DNA of 64,000 nt from contig OZ251233.1 of NCBI GenBank assembly GCA_965240325.2, positions 1,426,001-1,490,000 of the forward strand, given 5' to 3'. Source of the DNA: Rebecca billardiae RCC1528 (lineage: Eukaryota > Haptophyta). Below the pieces are notes generated by a model that was not told the DNA's origin, made no database searches, and saw only the letters and a list, made by a program, of their open reading frames with translations. Position numbers and translations under genes: made by a program. Within the stretch, counting starts at the first letter, position 1; the number at the start of each line of letters is the position of its first letter. Below are positions 36,432 to 47,052 of the stretch, in pieces.

Positions 36432-37535
36432 ACTGTATTTGGCGCGAAGAAGGTCGGACCGCGAGCCAGCCCGGACCAAGGAGGCACCGCCCGGCCCGCG
36501 CGCCGGACCGGGAGGTTTGGCGGGAAAACTACCGCGCTTTCAATCGGAGGGGGGCGGAGGGGGCGAGCTGGGCGAGGGCTCTTGATCATCACAGAGGAAC
36601 TGGTTTGTGCCCCGGCTTCGACTCCGGGTGGGCAGCGCCCGGGCTCGTCGCCCCCACGCACCTCGCCGCACCTCGCCCGTACTGTGAGCTCAGAGTCCCG
36701 GCGTCATCGCCGGATCATCCGTCGGGGTGGATGCCGGGCAAGTAGACACCGGCTAGAAGGGCATGCGCCGCGTCGGCACGCTGTCATCCGTCGTCTCTGC
36801 CACCTTGTCCTCGACGCACGGTCTGCACGGCAGTAAAACGCGACAGCTTGCACGTGCTGCCCGTTGCACGCCCGAAATAGGTGTGTGTGTGCGTGCTGAC
36901 GCCGCTGGAGTAGCGCGCAGCGCTTTGTCCCTGGTAGAGAAGAGCCGAGCGGCTGATGCGTCCTGTTGCTGCTCTCCGATTTCTATTTTGAACCGTGCAC
37001 GTGATGACGATCGGCATCCGATGGCTCAGGCTGCCCTGTTGCTCACGGTGTGGCTTACAGGCTGTCGCGAGAGGGATGAGAGGGCTAATCGGCTGGATGG
37101 GGGGTATGGGGCGATGCTAGGGCCTCTCTAGCGACGCCCAGGCCCGACAGCAGGCGCGTGGCGTTGCGCTCATTGCTATTTCAAGCGGCCATCGGCCGGG
37201 CGGTCGATGCGGGTGGACAACCTTTCCTGAATTCCTGAATCCCCTTTTTGGGGGGCTGCCCTGTTCATCGTCAACCTTTCTCTCACGATGGTCCTTTGCT
37301 CTCACCGCCGCTCCCGGCAAACGCCGAGGCAAAAGTCGAACCAACTCTACCGATAGGTCGTATGATTTTAAGGCTTATACAACTACGACTCCTCAAACTT
37401 AAGGATATGCTCGCAACCCACAAAAAGTACCTTCTCGAATCTCGAGGCTCATAATATCTCGATCTCAGTCCAATTTGGAAGGAGATAGTAGTGAGCTCCA
37501 GCACTTTACGGTTGAGCACGTCAATATGATGAGCA
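36432..37535. other. Interval between ORC1 and MYB
   Basis: No convincing gene. Bases 37250-37500 are noticeably poorer in GC than neighbouring DNA and carry only short frames. A tRNA-like T-arm near 36609-36630 has no supporting acceptor or D stem. Probably the promoters of both divergent genes. Confidence 0.4.
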
Positions 37536-40086
37536 ATGATGCCGGGATTACCCATACCGGCATCCGAGGAACCAGACAGACCCTGTCGAACGACACCTCC
37601 TCGATCACGCTCCCAACCCCCAGTCCACCGGCCGTGTCCGATGGTTACCGCGCTTCCTGCTCAAGGCGTCATAGAGGACACCGAGGAGGGTCGCGGCGTC
37701 AACGCAAGCGACGACACACTCGAAGTGGAAGTCCAAGATGAGAACCTCGACGGTGAGGCCGGCTGTGAGCTCGGCCGTGCGAGCGCTCACGCGTCCAAGG
37801 GTGGCCAATCGGCGCGACGTACGTGGTCGCAGGCAGAGGACGACAAGTTGAAGGAGGTGCGCCCCGCGCCCGAGCGCGGGTGTCTCACGCGTGCGCGGTG
37901 CGCGTCTTCTCCCGGCGACCCGTCCCAGGCGGCAGGCCGCGCGCGCACGCCGCCCAAGATGCGCCCGCGCGATCGATGCGCAGATGCGCAAAGGGGGGAT
38001 GCATCGTGCACGCGCGCGACCCCCGAAGAGGGGGTGTCGCCGACGCGCCCGTCCCCGCGGACCTGATGCCTCTACAGATAGTCGGACGCTTCGGCGCGAA
38101 GCAGTGGGCGCTCATTGCCGAGCACATGGGTGAGAGGCGGCGTGAGAGGCGGCGCGCGTGCGTGGCAAGCTCCCTCCCCAACGCGGAGGCCCTCGCCCAT
38201 CGGCCGGTCACGGACGCCCACTCGCGCGCCACTCGCGCCCAAAACACTCGCGCCGTCCGCACCACGCAGGCACCCGCAAGGACTGGCAGTGCCGTGAGCG
38301 CTGGCTCAACCACCTCGGCCCCGCCGTCAAGAAAGGCGAGTGGTCGGCAGAGGAGGACCAGGAGCTGCTGCGGGCCGTCGAGCAGTTCGGCCAGGTGTGC
38401 GCGCCGCCGCCACAGCCACTACGCGCCCCAGCCGGTCCGGGCCGAGCCAACCTGGCGGGCAAGCGGCACCGAGAGTCTTGCGCGTTCCACCGTGCAGCGC
38501 GCGCGGCGCTCACGCCTGCCTCGCGCCGCGCGCACGTGCGCGCGCGTCCGCCGCCCGCCGCCCGCGCGCGCCAACAGCGATGGTCGCGCATCCGGCTTGA
38601 GCTGCCGGGGCGCACGGGGCACGCGGTCAAGAACCGCTTCCACTCGCTCAAGCGGCGCATGGTCAACCTGCACGGCTTGAATGGCCCGCTCGTGCCGGCC
38701 ACGCCGCTGCTCGGCGGGGGCGGCGCCACCGCCGGTGAGGCCCTGGCGCCCTTGCCGCCCGGTCTGGGCGCGGTGGGCGTGGCAGGTTCGTACGCGCCTG
38801 GCGCGGGCGCAGAAGCGCAGCGGCTGGGCGCCGCGGGCACGGCGCGCTCCGCTGCCGTCGTCCCGAGCGGCGCTGCCACCAGCGCGGCACCGGACTCGTC
38901 CGAGCTGGCGGCCCTGCTGAGGCAGCAGCAGCAGCTGGCTGGGCTGCTGTCTGACGCGCTCTCGCCGCAGGTGCCCGGGCTGCCAGCGCAGATGCAGCTC
39001 TTCGCCGCGCCGGGGCAGCAGCGATGTGGCTACGGCCTCGCGCGCGCCGCTCAGCAGCCTGCCGGAGCAGCGCCTCAGCTGATCGCCCAGCAGCCGCCGC
39101 CGCCGTACGCATACGCGGCGCCACACCAGGCAGCGGCGCAGCAGCAGCTCAGCGCGCTGCCCTCGCGCCGCGTGCCGAGCGCGCAGCCGCAGCGGCCGAT
39201 CAACTTGCGCATCCTCGACACCGAGACTGGCGGCGGGGAGGCGCGCGTCGCGCCATTCGCGCCGCAGGCACTGCACGCGGGCGCAGCGCAGGCCGGGGCG
39301 CTCATCATGCCCACCTCAGTCACGAACGCGGCGAGGGTGCGCGCCGGTTCGCAGCCATCCGCCTACCCGCTGCCGAGCAGCCGCGGCGCGCTCAGCGCCG
39401 CCGGGGGTGCCCACGGTAGCCTCGACAACCTCGCGGCCGCGGCCGTGCAGCACGCCGCGCACACCCGGGTGGCGGACGCCGGCATGGGCGGCGCAGACGG
39501 CGCCGCCGACGAGGAAGACCTGCAACTGCAGCAGCCGCTGCGCTCGCTCTCGACGCGCACGCAGCTCAACCTGCTTGGCTACCCGTTGCCAGCGCCCCCG
39601 ATGGACGGCGGCGAGGGTGCTCGCGTCGGCGGGCCCGGCAGTGGCGGTGGTGGGAGCGGCCACCACGCCAGCGGGCTCCGCCCGTCGCACACGGCGTTGC
39701 ACCTGTTGCCGCAGGCGCACGCGTACGGCCACCCGGTGGGCCCAGACTGCGAGCTGCCGCAGCCGCCGCGGCCACGCACGCTCAGCTCAGGCCAGCCGGC
39801 GCCGTCAAGCGCGGGCGCGGGAGAGCCGCCGCAGCCGACGCATGGGTCATCGCTCGCGCCGTTTCCCGGCCACGACCACGACCCATTCGCCGATGGGCAG
39901 AAGCAGCGGATCTTGGACCTCTCGTCGCAGCTGCTGGTGCTCGCGGCGATGGACGAGAAGCGCGAGCGCGCGGAGCTGCTCGACAGCGTGCTTGGCGAGC
40001 TGCGTGCAACGGCACTGCAGCAGCCAGCAGCCGCGTGCCTGCCCGCCACGAGCCTCGGCCTGGGGCTCAGGGGTGGGCCAAGCTAG
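37536..40086 (+). CDS. R2R3-MYB transcription factor
   Basis: Exons 37536-37856, 38078-38129, 38270-38394 and 38578-40086 give 668 residues in one frame. Splicing rebuilds two MYB repeats: R2 from RRTWSQAEDDKLKE, IVGRFGAKQWALIAEHM and DWQCRERWLNHL; R3 from GEWSAEEDQELLRAVEQFG, RWSRIRLELPGRTGHAVKN and RFHSLKRRM. QCRERW and VKNR are the DNA-reading helices. The long C-terminal tail is Ala/Gln/Pro-rich, as in many activators, and ends with a short helical, charged segment (LDLSSQLLVLAAMDEKRERA). An in-frame ATG at 37641 is a plausible alternative start, since the first 35 residues are Pro/Arg-rich and unremarkable. Target genes cannot be told. Confidence 0.88.
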
Positions 40087-41036
40087 CAGTGGTCCCAGCG
40101 CTTCAACGCGTACGTCGGCGTATCGGACGACGATCGTCACTGTTGGCATATAGATCTTAGTACGTAAGTCGGTCAGCATCCGTCCGACTTGACGGTCCGC
40201 CTCAGACTCGGGCAGCCGCCCGTCAGCAGTCACGGTCAGTGGCAAGTGCTGCCGCGCCGTAGGCGGGCCGCGTTAGAGTCCCCGCTGAACTGCGCCTGCG
40301 GCATTACTCACTCAGCGCTGCTATTATAATATATATATTAAAATATTAACTAATTTATTTACTGGTAACACACAGTGGCGGTCTGACAGTGCGGCCCGGA
40401 GTCCGGACGCCATCTGAATATAATCTACCGAGACGCGTGCGCGACTAGGCCCGGCGGCCCGACCCCGACTCCCGAGCCCGACGGGCGGCCGCCAGACCCG
40501 AGACCGACGAGGCCCCGCCATAATTCATATTCCTAAACTCCCGGGCCGACTCCGATCGGAGTCGGACCGCGCCGCGCCGTGGCTGACGTGGGCGTGGCCC
40601 ACCACTCATCAGCCTGATCACGGTGATCAGCCGCAGGCTATTGTACTCCGGAGTCCGGTGAGACCGGGTCGGGCGGTGGGACTCGAATAACGACGTTTCA
40701 ATTACGCGCGGGGCGGTTATGGCCGCATCTGAATGAAATTATTATATTATTAAACTGCGCGCCGCGCCAAGCTGCCCACTCTGCCGACTCTGCGCGGCTG
40801 ACCGAGCGGTGTGAGAAACACTCTACGGTCCGAGCCGATTCGGCGGGACCGACGGGCGCGGGGCGGGCCTACCGTCCGCCGCCATACCGCCATTCAGCAA
40901 GGGTATAAATATGATCTGATATCTAGATCCGCTGCTGCTAATAATCTGCTGACATTCCGGCCGTGTCCGTCGGTGAACATGAGGCGCGCGTGACGCGGCC
41001 TGCGCTGGCCAAATTGAACGTGTCGGTGGCGCCGCG
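40087..41036. other. Interval between convergent MYB and PQ-loop genes
   Basis: About 950 bp between two 3' ends. It holds AT-rich patches at 40320-40365 and 40735-40760 and no supportable reading frame. Confidence 0.4.
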
Positions 41037-41717
41037 TCACGCGGCAGTCAGTGGAGCCGTCAGATGTGGCGAGGCGCGCGGGGTGCAAACGATGTAAATC
41101 GCAATGAACACGAGTACCACGTGAAGCGAAATGATCGTGAGGAACGGCGATGCAGCCATCCATGCTTTGGGGTGATTACCATCCTCGAGGAAAATGACAG
41201 TGCTGTTTGCAACGGATCCGATGATGTCGAGCACTGTGATGCCGAAGCTGTAGCCCTCGATCGAGTGCGTGCGGAGGAAGATGATAAATTGCGGGAAGAA
41301 CCCCGCGGCAAAACAGCCCGCCGGGAAGAACTCGCCCAGCGTCTCCACGAACTCCTCGGGGACGAGTCGGAAGAGGAGGCTGATGCCGAGTCCGAGCAAA
41401 ACCGACCCAGCAAAGATGAGAGGTGCGAGCTGCCACACGCGGGACTTGGAGCTGTGGTCGTACACAATCATCTGCGCCTCTATCGTCGCCGAGAGGCTGA
41501 CGAAGGCGGCCATCGAAGCGATCAGCCAGAACGATTCGTGGCCGGTATAAAGCGCGGCACCGTAAACTATGGAGCCGAAGTGCCATAAGAGGATGAGGCT
41601 CACGGAGAGGCCCTCCGTGGACCTGCGCCGCGCGTTCAGTACTGCTTGTGGAGCCTGCAGCGATGCGAAGCATGCAGCACCGATCGACCCGCACACCGCC
41701 AACGCCACTTTCTCCAT
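41037..41717 (-). CDS. PQ-loop repeat membrane protein
   Basis: Single exon, 226 residues, start MEKVALAVCGSIGAACF at 41717. About seven hydrophobic segments are visible. Two PQ-loop signatures are present: ASLQAPQAVLNARRRSTEG near residue 18 and GFFPQFIIFLRTHSIEGYSF near residue 145, each followed by a membrane helix. This is the arrangement of the PQ-loop superfamily (cystinosin, cationic amino-acid exporters, MPDU1, SWEET relatives). The short length and HSIEGYS loop do not settle the subfamily; cystinosin-like or MPDU1-like are the best guesses. It is head to head with the TFIIA-TBP gene, 242 bp apart. Confidence 0.8.
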   Translation of the reverse strand: MEKVALAVCGSIGAACFASLQAPQAVLNARRRSTEGLSVSLILLWHFGSIVYGAALYTGHESFWLIASMAAFVSLSATIEAQMIVYDHSSKSRVWQLAPLIFAGSVLLGLGISLLFRLVPEEFVETLGEFFPAGCFAAGFFPQFIIFLRTHSIEGYSFGITVLDIIGSVANSTVIFLEDGNHPKAWMAASPFLTIISLHVVLVFIAIYIVCTPRASPHLTAPLTAA

Positions 41718-41959
41718 GGTGTGCGGTGGCCGTGGACTCGTGGAGAGAATCTATCTTGTGTGTCCGTTGGCGCCTTGAGGCGGACGCGAACGCACCGGTT
41801 CGGAGGCCCGCGCTTATTATCAGAGAGCCTGATGTAGTAACGTGTGGGTAGGGTATCATAATAGTGCAGAGTTTCATAGTCATATGATAGTCGTACGGTA
41901 GATAGTCGTAGTTGAATAACCGTCATATTCATCCGAGGACGCGGAGCCCGCCACGCAGC

Positions 41960-42829
41960 ATGGCGTCGGCTCACGCTGCCGGCCTGCCCTTCGCGCAGGT
42001 GCTGATCGACGCGGTTGTGGCGGGTTGTACGCAGGCCTTCGAGGACGAGGGGATGGGTGCCGAGCTGCCCGTGCTCCATCGCCTATTCCTCGACAAGATG
42101 GCCGCGACTCTGAGCGCGCCGGGCGCGACCGAGCGTCGGGTGCTCACGGCAGCGAGCGGCGTCGGCCCAGCGGCAGACGGCGGCCGCGCGGCCGCAGACG
42201 ACGACGATCGCGCCGCCGACGTCGCCGGCCCAGTCGATCGTTTGCTGCACCCGTCGGGGATCGTGCCCCGCGTCGACAACGTGATGGCGCACGCCAACCT
42301 CGGCTGCCAGGTCGAGCTCGCTCAGGTCGCGCGCGGCGCGCTCAACGTGGTCTACGTGCCGACGCGGCACGCGGCGCTGAGCATGTACTTCCTGCGGCCC
42401 AAGGGCGCGGTGCAGCTGTACGCCTCGGGCAAGCTGGTGTGCACGGGCGCGCGCTCCGAGGCCGACGCGGGGACGATCGCGCGCAAGTGCGCCGCGATCG
42501 TCAAGCGGCTCGGCTGCGAAGGGGCGAACCTGCAGGCGTTCAAGGTGACCAACATGTTTGCGTCGTGCGAGCTCTCGTTCGAGCTGCGGCTGTCGCACCT
42601 GGCGCAGGCCCTGGGCGCGGAGGCGGAGTACAACCCGGAGCGCGCGCCCAAGCTGACGTGGCACAGGCGCGCCGAGCCGCCCGTCGTCTTCGAGATCTCC
42701 GCCAAGGGGCACGTCGGCCTCTCGGGCACGACAAGGGAGGCGGACTTCAGCACCGCGCTGGAGGGCGCGTTCCCGACGCTGCGCGCGTACGCGCTCGCGC
42801 GCGACGTGGCGCAGCCGGCGGCGGCGTGA
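41960..42829 (+). CDS. TFIIA-alpha N-terminus fused to TBP-like factor
   Basis: Single exon, 289 residues, start MASAHAAGLPF at the ATG at 41960. Residues 11-50 (FAQVLIDAVVAGCTQAFEDE, then LPVLHRLFLDKMAAT) match the two-helix N-terminus of TFIIA-alpha. An Ala/Asp-rich linker follows to about 95. Residues ~100-280 form the two TBP half-repeats, with VQLYASGKLVCTGARSE, IARKCAAIVKRLG, FKVTNMFASCELSFELRLSH and LEGAFPTL. The four phenylalanines that wedge into TATA DNA (yeast F99, F116, F190, F207) align with Y154, C186, S247 and L267. Loss of these is the hallmark of TLF/TRF2-type factors, which bind TFIIA strongly but TATA poorly. Predicted role: core promoter factor for non-TATA promoters, acting in the nucleus. 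It could instead be a divergent principal TBP if no other exists. Confidence 0.82.
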   Translation: MASAHAAGLPFAQVLIDAVVAGCTQAFEDEGMGAELPVLHRLFLDKMAATLSAPGATERRVLTAASGVGPAADGGRAAADDDDRAADVAGPVDRLLHPSGIVPRVDNVMAHANLGCQVELAQVARGALNVVYVPTRHAALSMYFLRPKGAVQLYASGKLVCTGARSEADAGTIARKCAAIVKRLGCEGANLQAFKVTNMFASCELSFELRLSHLAQALGAEAEYNPERAPKLTWHRRAEPPVVFEISAKGHVGLSGTTREADFSTALEGAFPTLRAYALARDVAQPAAA

Positions 42830-43220
42830 GCGGCGACGCGCTCGACGCGGCGGTGGCGCGCTGGAGCGATGGCCGAGCAGGCGCGGCGTGCGCGCGCCCC
42901 GGCGTTGGCGTCACCCGCGGAGCCAGCGGCCGGTCGGTGCTTTTTCCCGCTGGAGGCCCGAGTGACGACCGAGGCCTGAACGTGCGCTCGGGCGCCCGGC
43001 CCCCCCGGACCCGGCCAACACACGGCCGGACCCAGACAGCTTTCGCCTTTCAGACTTGCAAGCTCGGTCCAGACGCGCGGTGACGACGACGAACGCTGCC
43101 ACTGGGGTGAACCGTACTGGCCCGGAATGTTTCGTCTGGCCGTAATCGGGGCCAGCGACGGCGACAAGCCGATGCACCAGGGGAACTCGCTGTGAGACCC
43201 AGTCCACGCCTGGAGGCAGC

Positions 43221-44246
43221 ATGGCCGGTGCCCCCGATTCCGTGGCGCTTCTGCTCTTCTTCCTGTTCTGGTACGTGGGGAATGCCTTCTACAACCAGTA
43301 CAACACGCAGGCGCTCGCCGCCGTCGGCGGCAAGCACGGCGGTCTCACCATGACGGTGTCCACGATGCAGCTCGGCGTGTGCACATTGTACGCGCTCGTC
43401 CTGTGGCTGGTCCGCCTCAACCCGATCAAGCTCTTCGGGCTGCAGCTGCCGGAGAAGATGTCGATCCCGAAGATCACGATGAAGGACCTCATCGCCACGC
43501 TGCCCGTCGGCTTCTGCTCCGCCGCCGCGCACTCGGCGGGCGTGTTCTGCCTCGGCGCCGATCCGCTGTTCGGCCAGATCGTCAAGGCGGGCGAGCCCGT
43601 CATGTCGGCGGGCGTGAACACGGTCTTCTATGGCAAGGCGCCGTCGAAGGCCAAGTTCGTCTGCCTGATCTTCATCGTCGCCGGCGTTGCCTTCGCCAGC
43701 TTGAAGAAGGGCGCGGACGGCGCGTACGCACTCAAGTTTGACGAGCGCGCGCTGCTCTTCGGCATGATCGGCAACACGTTCGCCGCGTTCAAGGGCTCGG
43801 AGAACAAGAAGCTGATGGAGACGAAGGGCATCAAGGACCGCTTCGCCGGCGTCGCCAACCAGTTCGCCGTGACCGAGGTCCTGGCCTTCCTCATCTCTCT
43901 GCCGGTCATGTTCTTGACCGAGGGCGCAAAGTTCGGCAAGTTCTGCGAGCTGATGACCACCAACCGCGACCTGCAGATCGGCCTCGCCATCTCCGGCATG
44001 TCGTTCTACCTGTACAACGAGCTGGCGACCATGACGATCAAGTCGACGGGCGCCGTCACCTCCTCGGTCGCCAACACGGCCAAGCGCGTGATCGTGATGG
44101 TTTATATGGCCGCCGTCACGGGCAAGGCGCTCACCGAGGAGCAGAAGATCGGCGCGGCGGTTGCGATCGGCTTCGTGCTCGTGTACTCGGTCATCGATGA
44201 CATCGTCAAGGCGATGTCGGGCGGGGACAAGAAGAAGAAGCAGTGA
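43221..44246 (+). CDS. Triose-phosphate translocator family (DMT) transporter
   Basis: Single exon, 341 residues, start MAGAPDSVALLLFFLFW. About ten hydrophobic segments with family marks: WYVGNAFYNQYNTQAL, FCSAAAHSAGVFCLG, QIVKAGEPVMSAGVN, NELATMTIKSTGAVTSSVAN and TAKRVIVMV. These are characteristic of plastid phosphate translocators (antiport of triose- or other sugar-phosphates against phosphate). No bipartite presequence is present, and the C-terminus ends KKKKQ, with Lys at -3 and -4 as in ER-retrieval signals. In algae with four plastid membranes, such carriers can sit in the outermost, ER-continuous membrane; an ER/Golgi sugar-nucleotide role is the alternative. The substrate cannot be fixed by eye. 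Confidence 0.85.
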   Translation: MAGAPDSVALLLFFLFWYVGNAFYNQYNTQALAAVGGKHGGLTMTVSTMQLGVCTLYALVLWLVRLNPIKLFGLQLPEKMSIPKITMKDLIATLPVGFCSAAAHSAGVFCLGADPLFGQIVKAGEPVMSAGVNTVFYGKAPSKAKFVCLIFIVAGVAFASLKKGADGAYALKFDERALLFGMIGNTFAAFKGSENKKLMETKGIKDRFAGVANQFAVTEVLAFLISLPVMFLTEGAKFGKFCELMTTNRDLQIGLAISGMSFYLYNELATMTIKSTGAVTSSVANTAKRVIVMVYMAAVTGKALTEEQKIGAAVAIGFVLVYSVIDDIVKAMSGGDKKKKQ

Positions 44247-47052
44247 GCACGAGGCGGGGTCTCGTCGGAGGGCGGGCGAGTGCTCGTGGGGTCGCGCGCA
44301 CGCGGCACATCCTCGACCGCGGGCGCCATCGCGGCGGCATCGTCGCGATGCCGCCGGCTTGCGCGTGCAGCTGTGAGCCAGCCCAGCGCTGCTGAGCCGT
44401 CGTTTGTCGTTACGGGGCTTGGCGGTGGCAGCGGCTGGGCCTGGGTCTGCGGCGCGGGCACTCGACCGGGCATCTGCGCCTGCGGCCAGACTGTCAGTTG
44501 GCGCTGCAGTTGAGCGGCCCGGGCTGAGGACACGGTGTGCCCGCAGCCCTGCCAGCCCAACAGCCCAAGCGAGTGCCGTAAGCGTTCTGAGCTCAGCAAT
44601 ATCATCAGCATGCCTAGTCATCTGATTGCATGATATAGATGGCACGGCTGAGCTCAGATTCGTCGGACCCGGGAGTCCCTCAGGAACTCGCGCGCCGGCG
44701 GAGTCTGTCAGACGACCGTAGTGACTTCCCGGAGTCGTATAGCTACCCGGCGGCCGGGCCGCCGCCCGCCACCCGGGTCAGAACCGTTATTAGAACCGTA
44801 GAGTACTGCTGAGTTATATATATATACTGAGTCTCAGAGTGACTGAGAGCTTGACGAGACGAGAGTGCTGAGTGACGCCTTACTCTAAGAGTCCGCCAGA
44901 TAACTAGTCAGCAGTGATGAGTGATATAGCCGATATAAGGCCCCGGATTACGGTTTAATAGTCGTAATTATAGTTTAGCCACTGCTGATTGGTACGCGGT
45001 CCGCCGGGCGCCGCCTCGCCCTCGGTGACTGAGTCTGAGCCGTGGTGACGACGACTCGGGTAGAGCGCCGGCTTACGACTGTCCGCTGACTCACTCAGAC
45101 CTGACGGCGCGGCCTCCGCGTGGCCCGTCGTTCACGAGTCCGCGTCCGGGCCGCGCAGATCACACGTCATCCTTTCTGCCTTTCAAGAATAAGCCGGCGG
45201 CCCGGAGCGGGGCTCGTCTGACTCACTGACTGATTCTTCGATATCGGATATGATGATGATATAGATCTATCGACGACTGCCGCACACGTACGGTGGTCAG
45301 GCCATGACAGACTGTCATTGGTACTGATAACTAGTCGGAGTGAGTCATCAGACTCATCAGAGTGAGTACTACTAGTGCCGGCGCGGCCACTGCTGGGGCG
45401 TCGCCGTCGCGGGCGGCCATCGCGGCGCTGCTTGGGCCCGCCTCGGGACTCGGGCCCGCCGGTCGAGACGGCACTTTTAAGACGCTGGTGTCGGGTGCAC
45501 CTCGAGCTACTGGCTATTGCTATATATAGGCTTCGCTGCGCAGCCCGTGACGCCGCCTCATCACGCACGGCGTGTCGTCGCCGTCCCGGGCGACCGGCGG
45601 GCCGAGTCCTGGCGCATCCCGCGGCCCGCCGTCCGTGGCTCCGATGAGCCGCACGCGCCGCGTGCTATTGATGCCAGCCTGCCACTGAAATGACTGATGA
45701 GCCCGCTCGCGGCGCTCGCGCATCAGATTCGGTTACGACTCCGACTTTAAGCAGATCCGCGGACACCGAACGATTCGGAACGAAGTCGAAGTCGGTATGT
45801 GCGGCTCGGCGTCGTCGCGCAGACCCGAACTCGCATGCGCCGCAGTCCACGGCCGGCGCCCGGGGTGGCGCCCGGCCGGGGAGTCACAATCACCGGCGGC
45901 CGGAGCAGACGGGCGGAGTGTGACGAGTGTCAGTGTCAGTAGCAGTGAGCGGAGCGGTCGCCGGTCTGATGATGAGGCGGAGCCCCTCGGCCTCGCGGAC
46001 CGGACGACCCGTAAGCCGTACACATACCGATACTGCTACTCTTAGTCGTAGTCGTAGCCGCTGATGAGTCAGTGAGGCTGCCGAACTAGCAGTAACTGAC
46101 TGCTAGTGACTGACTGAGTCCGCGACCCGGTGCTTGGCCATATGTATATTCGCCATGAGCGTAGGCTTCGCGGCGGGCTCATCTCCGGGCTGGGTCGACA
46201 GGCAGCCACCAGCGGTTCATGGCGGCCGCACGGAGCGTCGGAGCCGCGCGCCCTACTAGCTGTGCGCCTAGCTAGCTAGCTGATGCGGCCACCTTTAGTT
46301 CCAGGTCTGAGTGAGTTGCCCGGGCCTGCTCACGCGCCTCGGTGGCTCAGGGCGCTGAACGCGGCTTGACACTGTCTGCTATCTAGGCATTGAGTCATTT
46401 GTTAGTCTAGCTAGTAGCTACCGGCGTCCGCCTAATAAGCTGACGCGTGGCATCACTATCACTCATGACATATGGTCTACCGGTACACTAGCTAGTAGCT
46501 ACCCTCCGTCAGCAATCAGCCTAGTTCTTCCGGCCACAACACGTCCACGCGATGCCATGACGCGCGACGTGCGGCGGCGCCAAGCCTCTCTGGTGCTGAC
46601 TGCTGATGGATGGATGGCGCATGACGCGCGACATGCGGCCGGGCGTCAAGCTGCCGTGCCCGTGATGAGACTGACTGACTCCATATCAAGCACGCGTGAC
46701 GCGGGCGATCGGGCGAGATGGCTGTCGTAGGCGCTGTTCATAACATTGTGCGCCTTGGTCTGCGCTCGTTCGCCCGACTCGTCGCGCTGAACTCGCTCAC
46801 CTCACACCTGCCAGTCGCGCGCATGACACACTACTGACACGCTTGCAGGAGTACCGAGTGTGGGCTCCAGTTTAATGCTTCGACAGCCAGAAGCAACCTA
46901 CGGTTGGGGATGAGCATGCCCGCCAAGGCCTGTTGCGCGCACGCCTGGCGACAGGAGGGGGGGCACCCGAACACGTCCCGCCTCCCTGACCGGCCTTCCC
47001 GTGCGTGGCGACATCCAAGGGTCGCGACTCTTGCACGCACATGAGTCGGTGA
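44247..47052. other. Gene-poor interval
   Basis: About 2.8 kb with no conserved frame. Short frames are present but have no recognisable motif. Composition is less GC-rich than in the genes, with many runs built from CTGA/GACT words (for example 46080-46120, 46660-46680) and short AT tracts near 44815. I see nothing that supports a gene or RNA here. Confidence 0.4.

Noticed and set aside
36600-36640. tRNA-like T-arm (CCCGG, TTCGA, CCGGG)
   Set aside because: No matching acceptor stem, D-arm or anticodon arm upstream.
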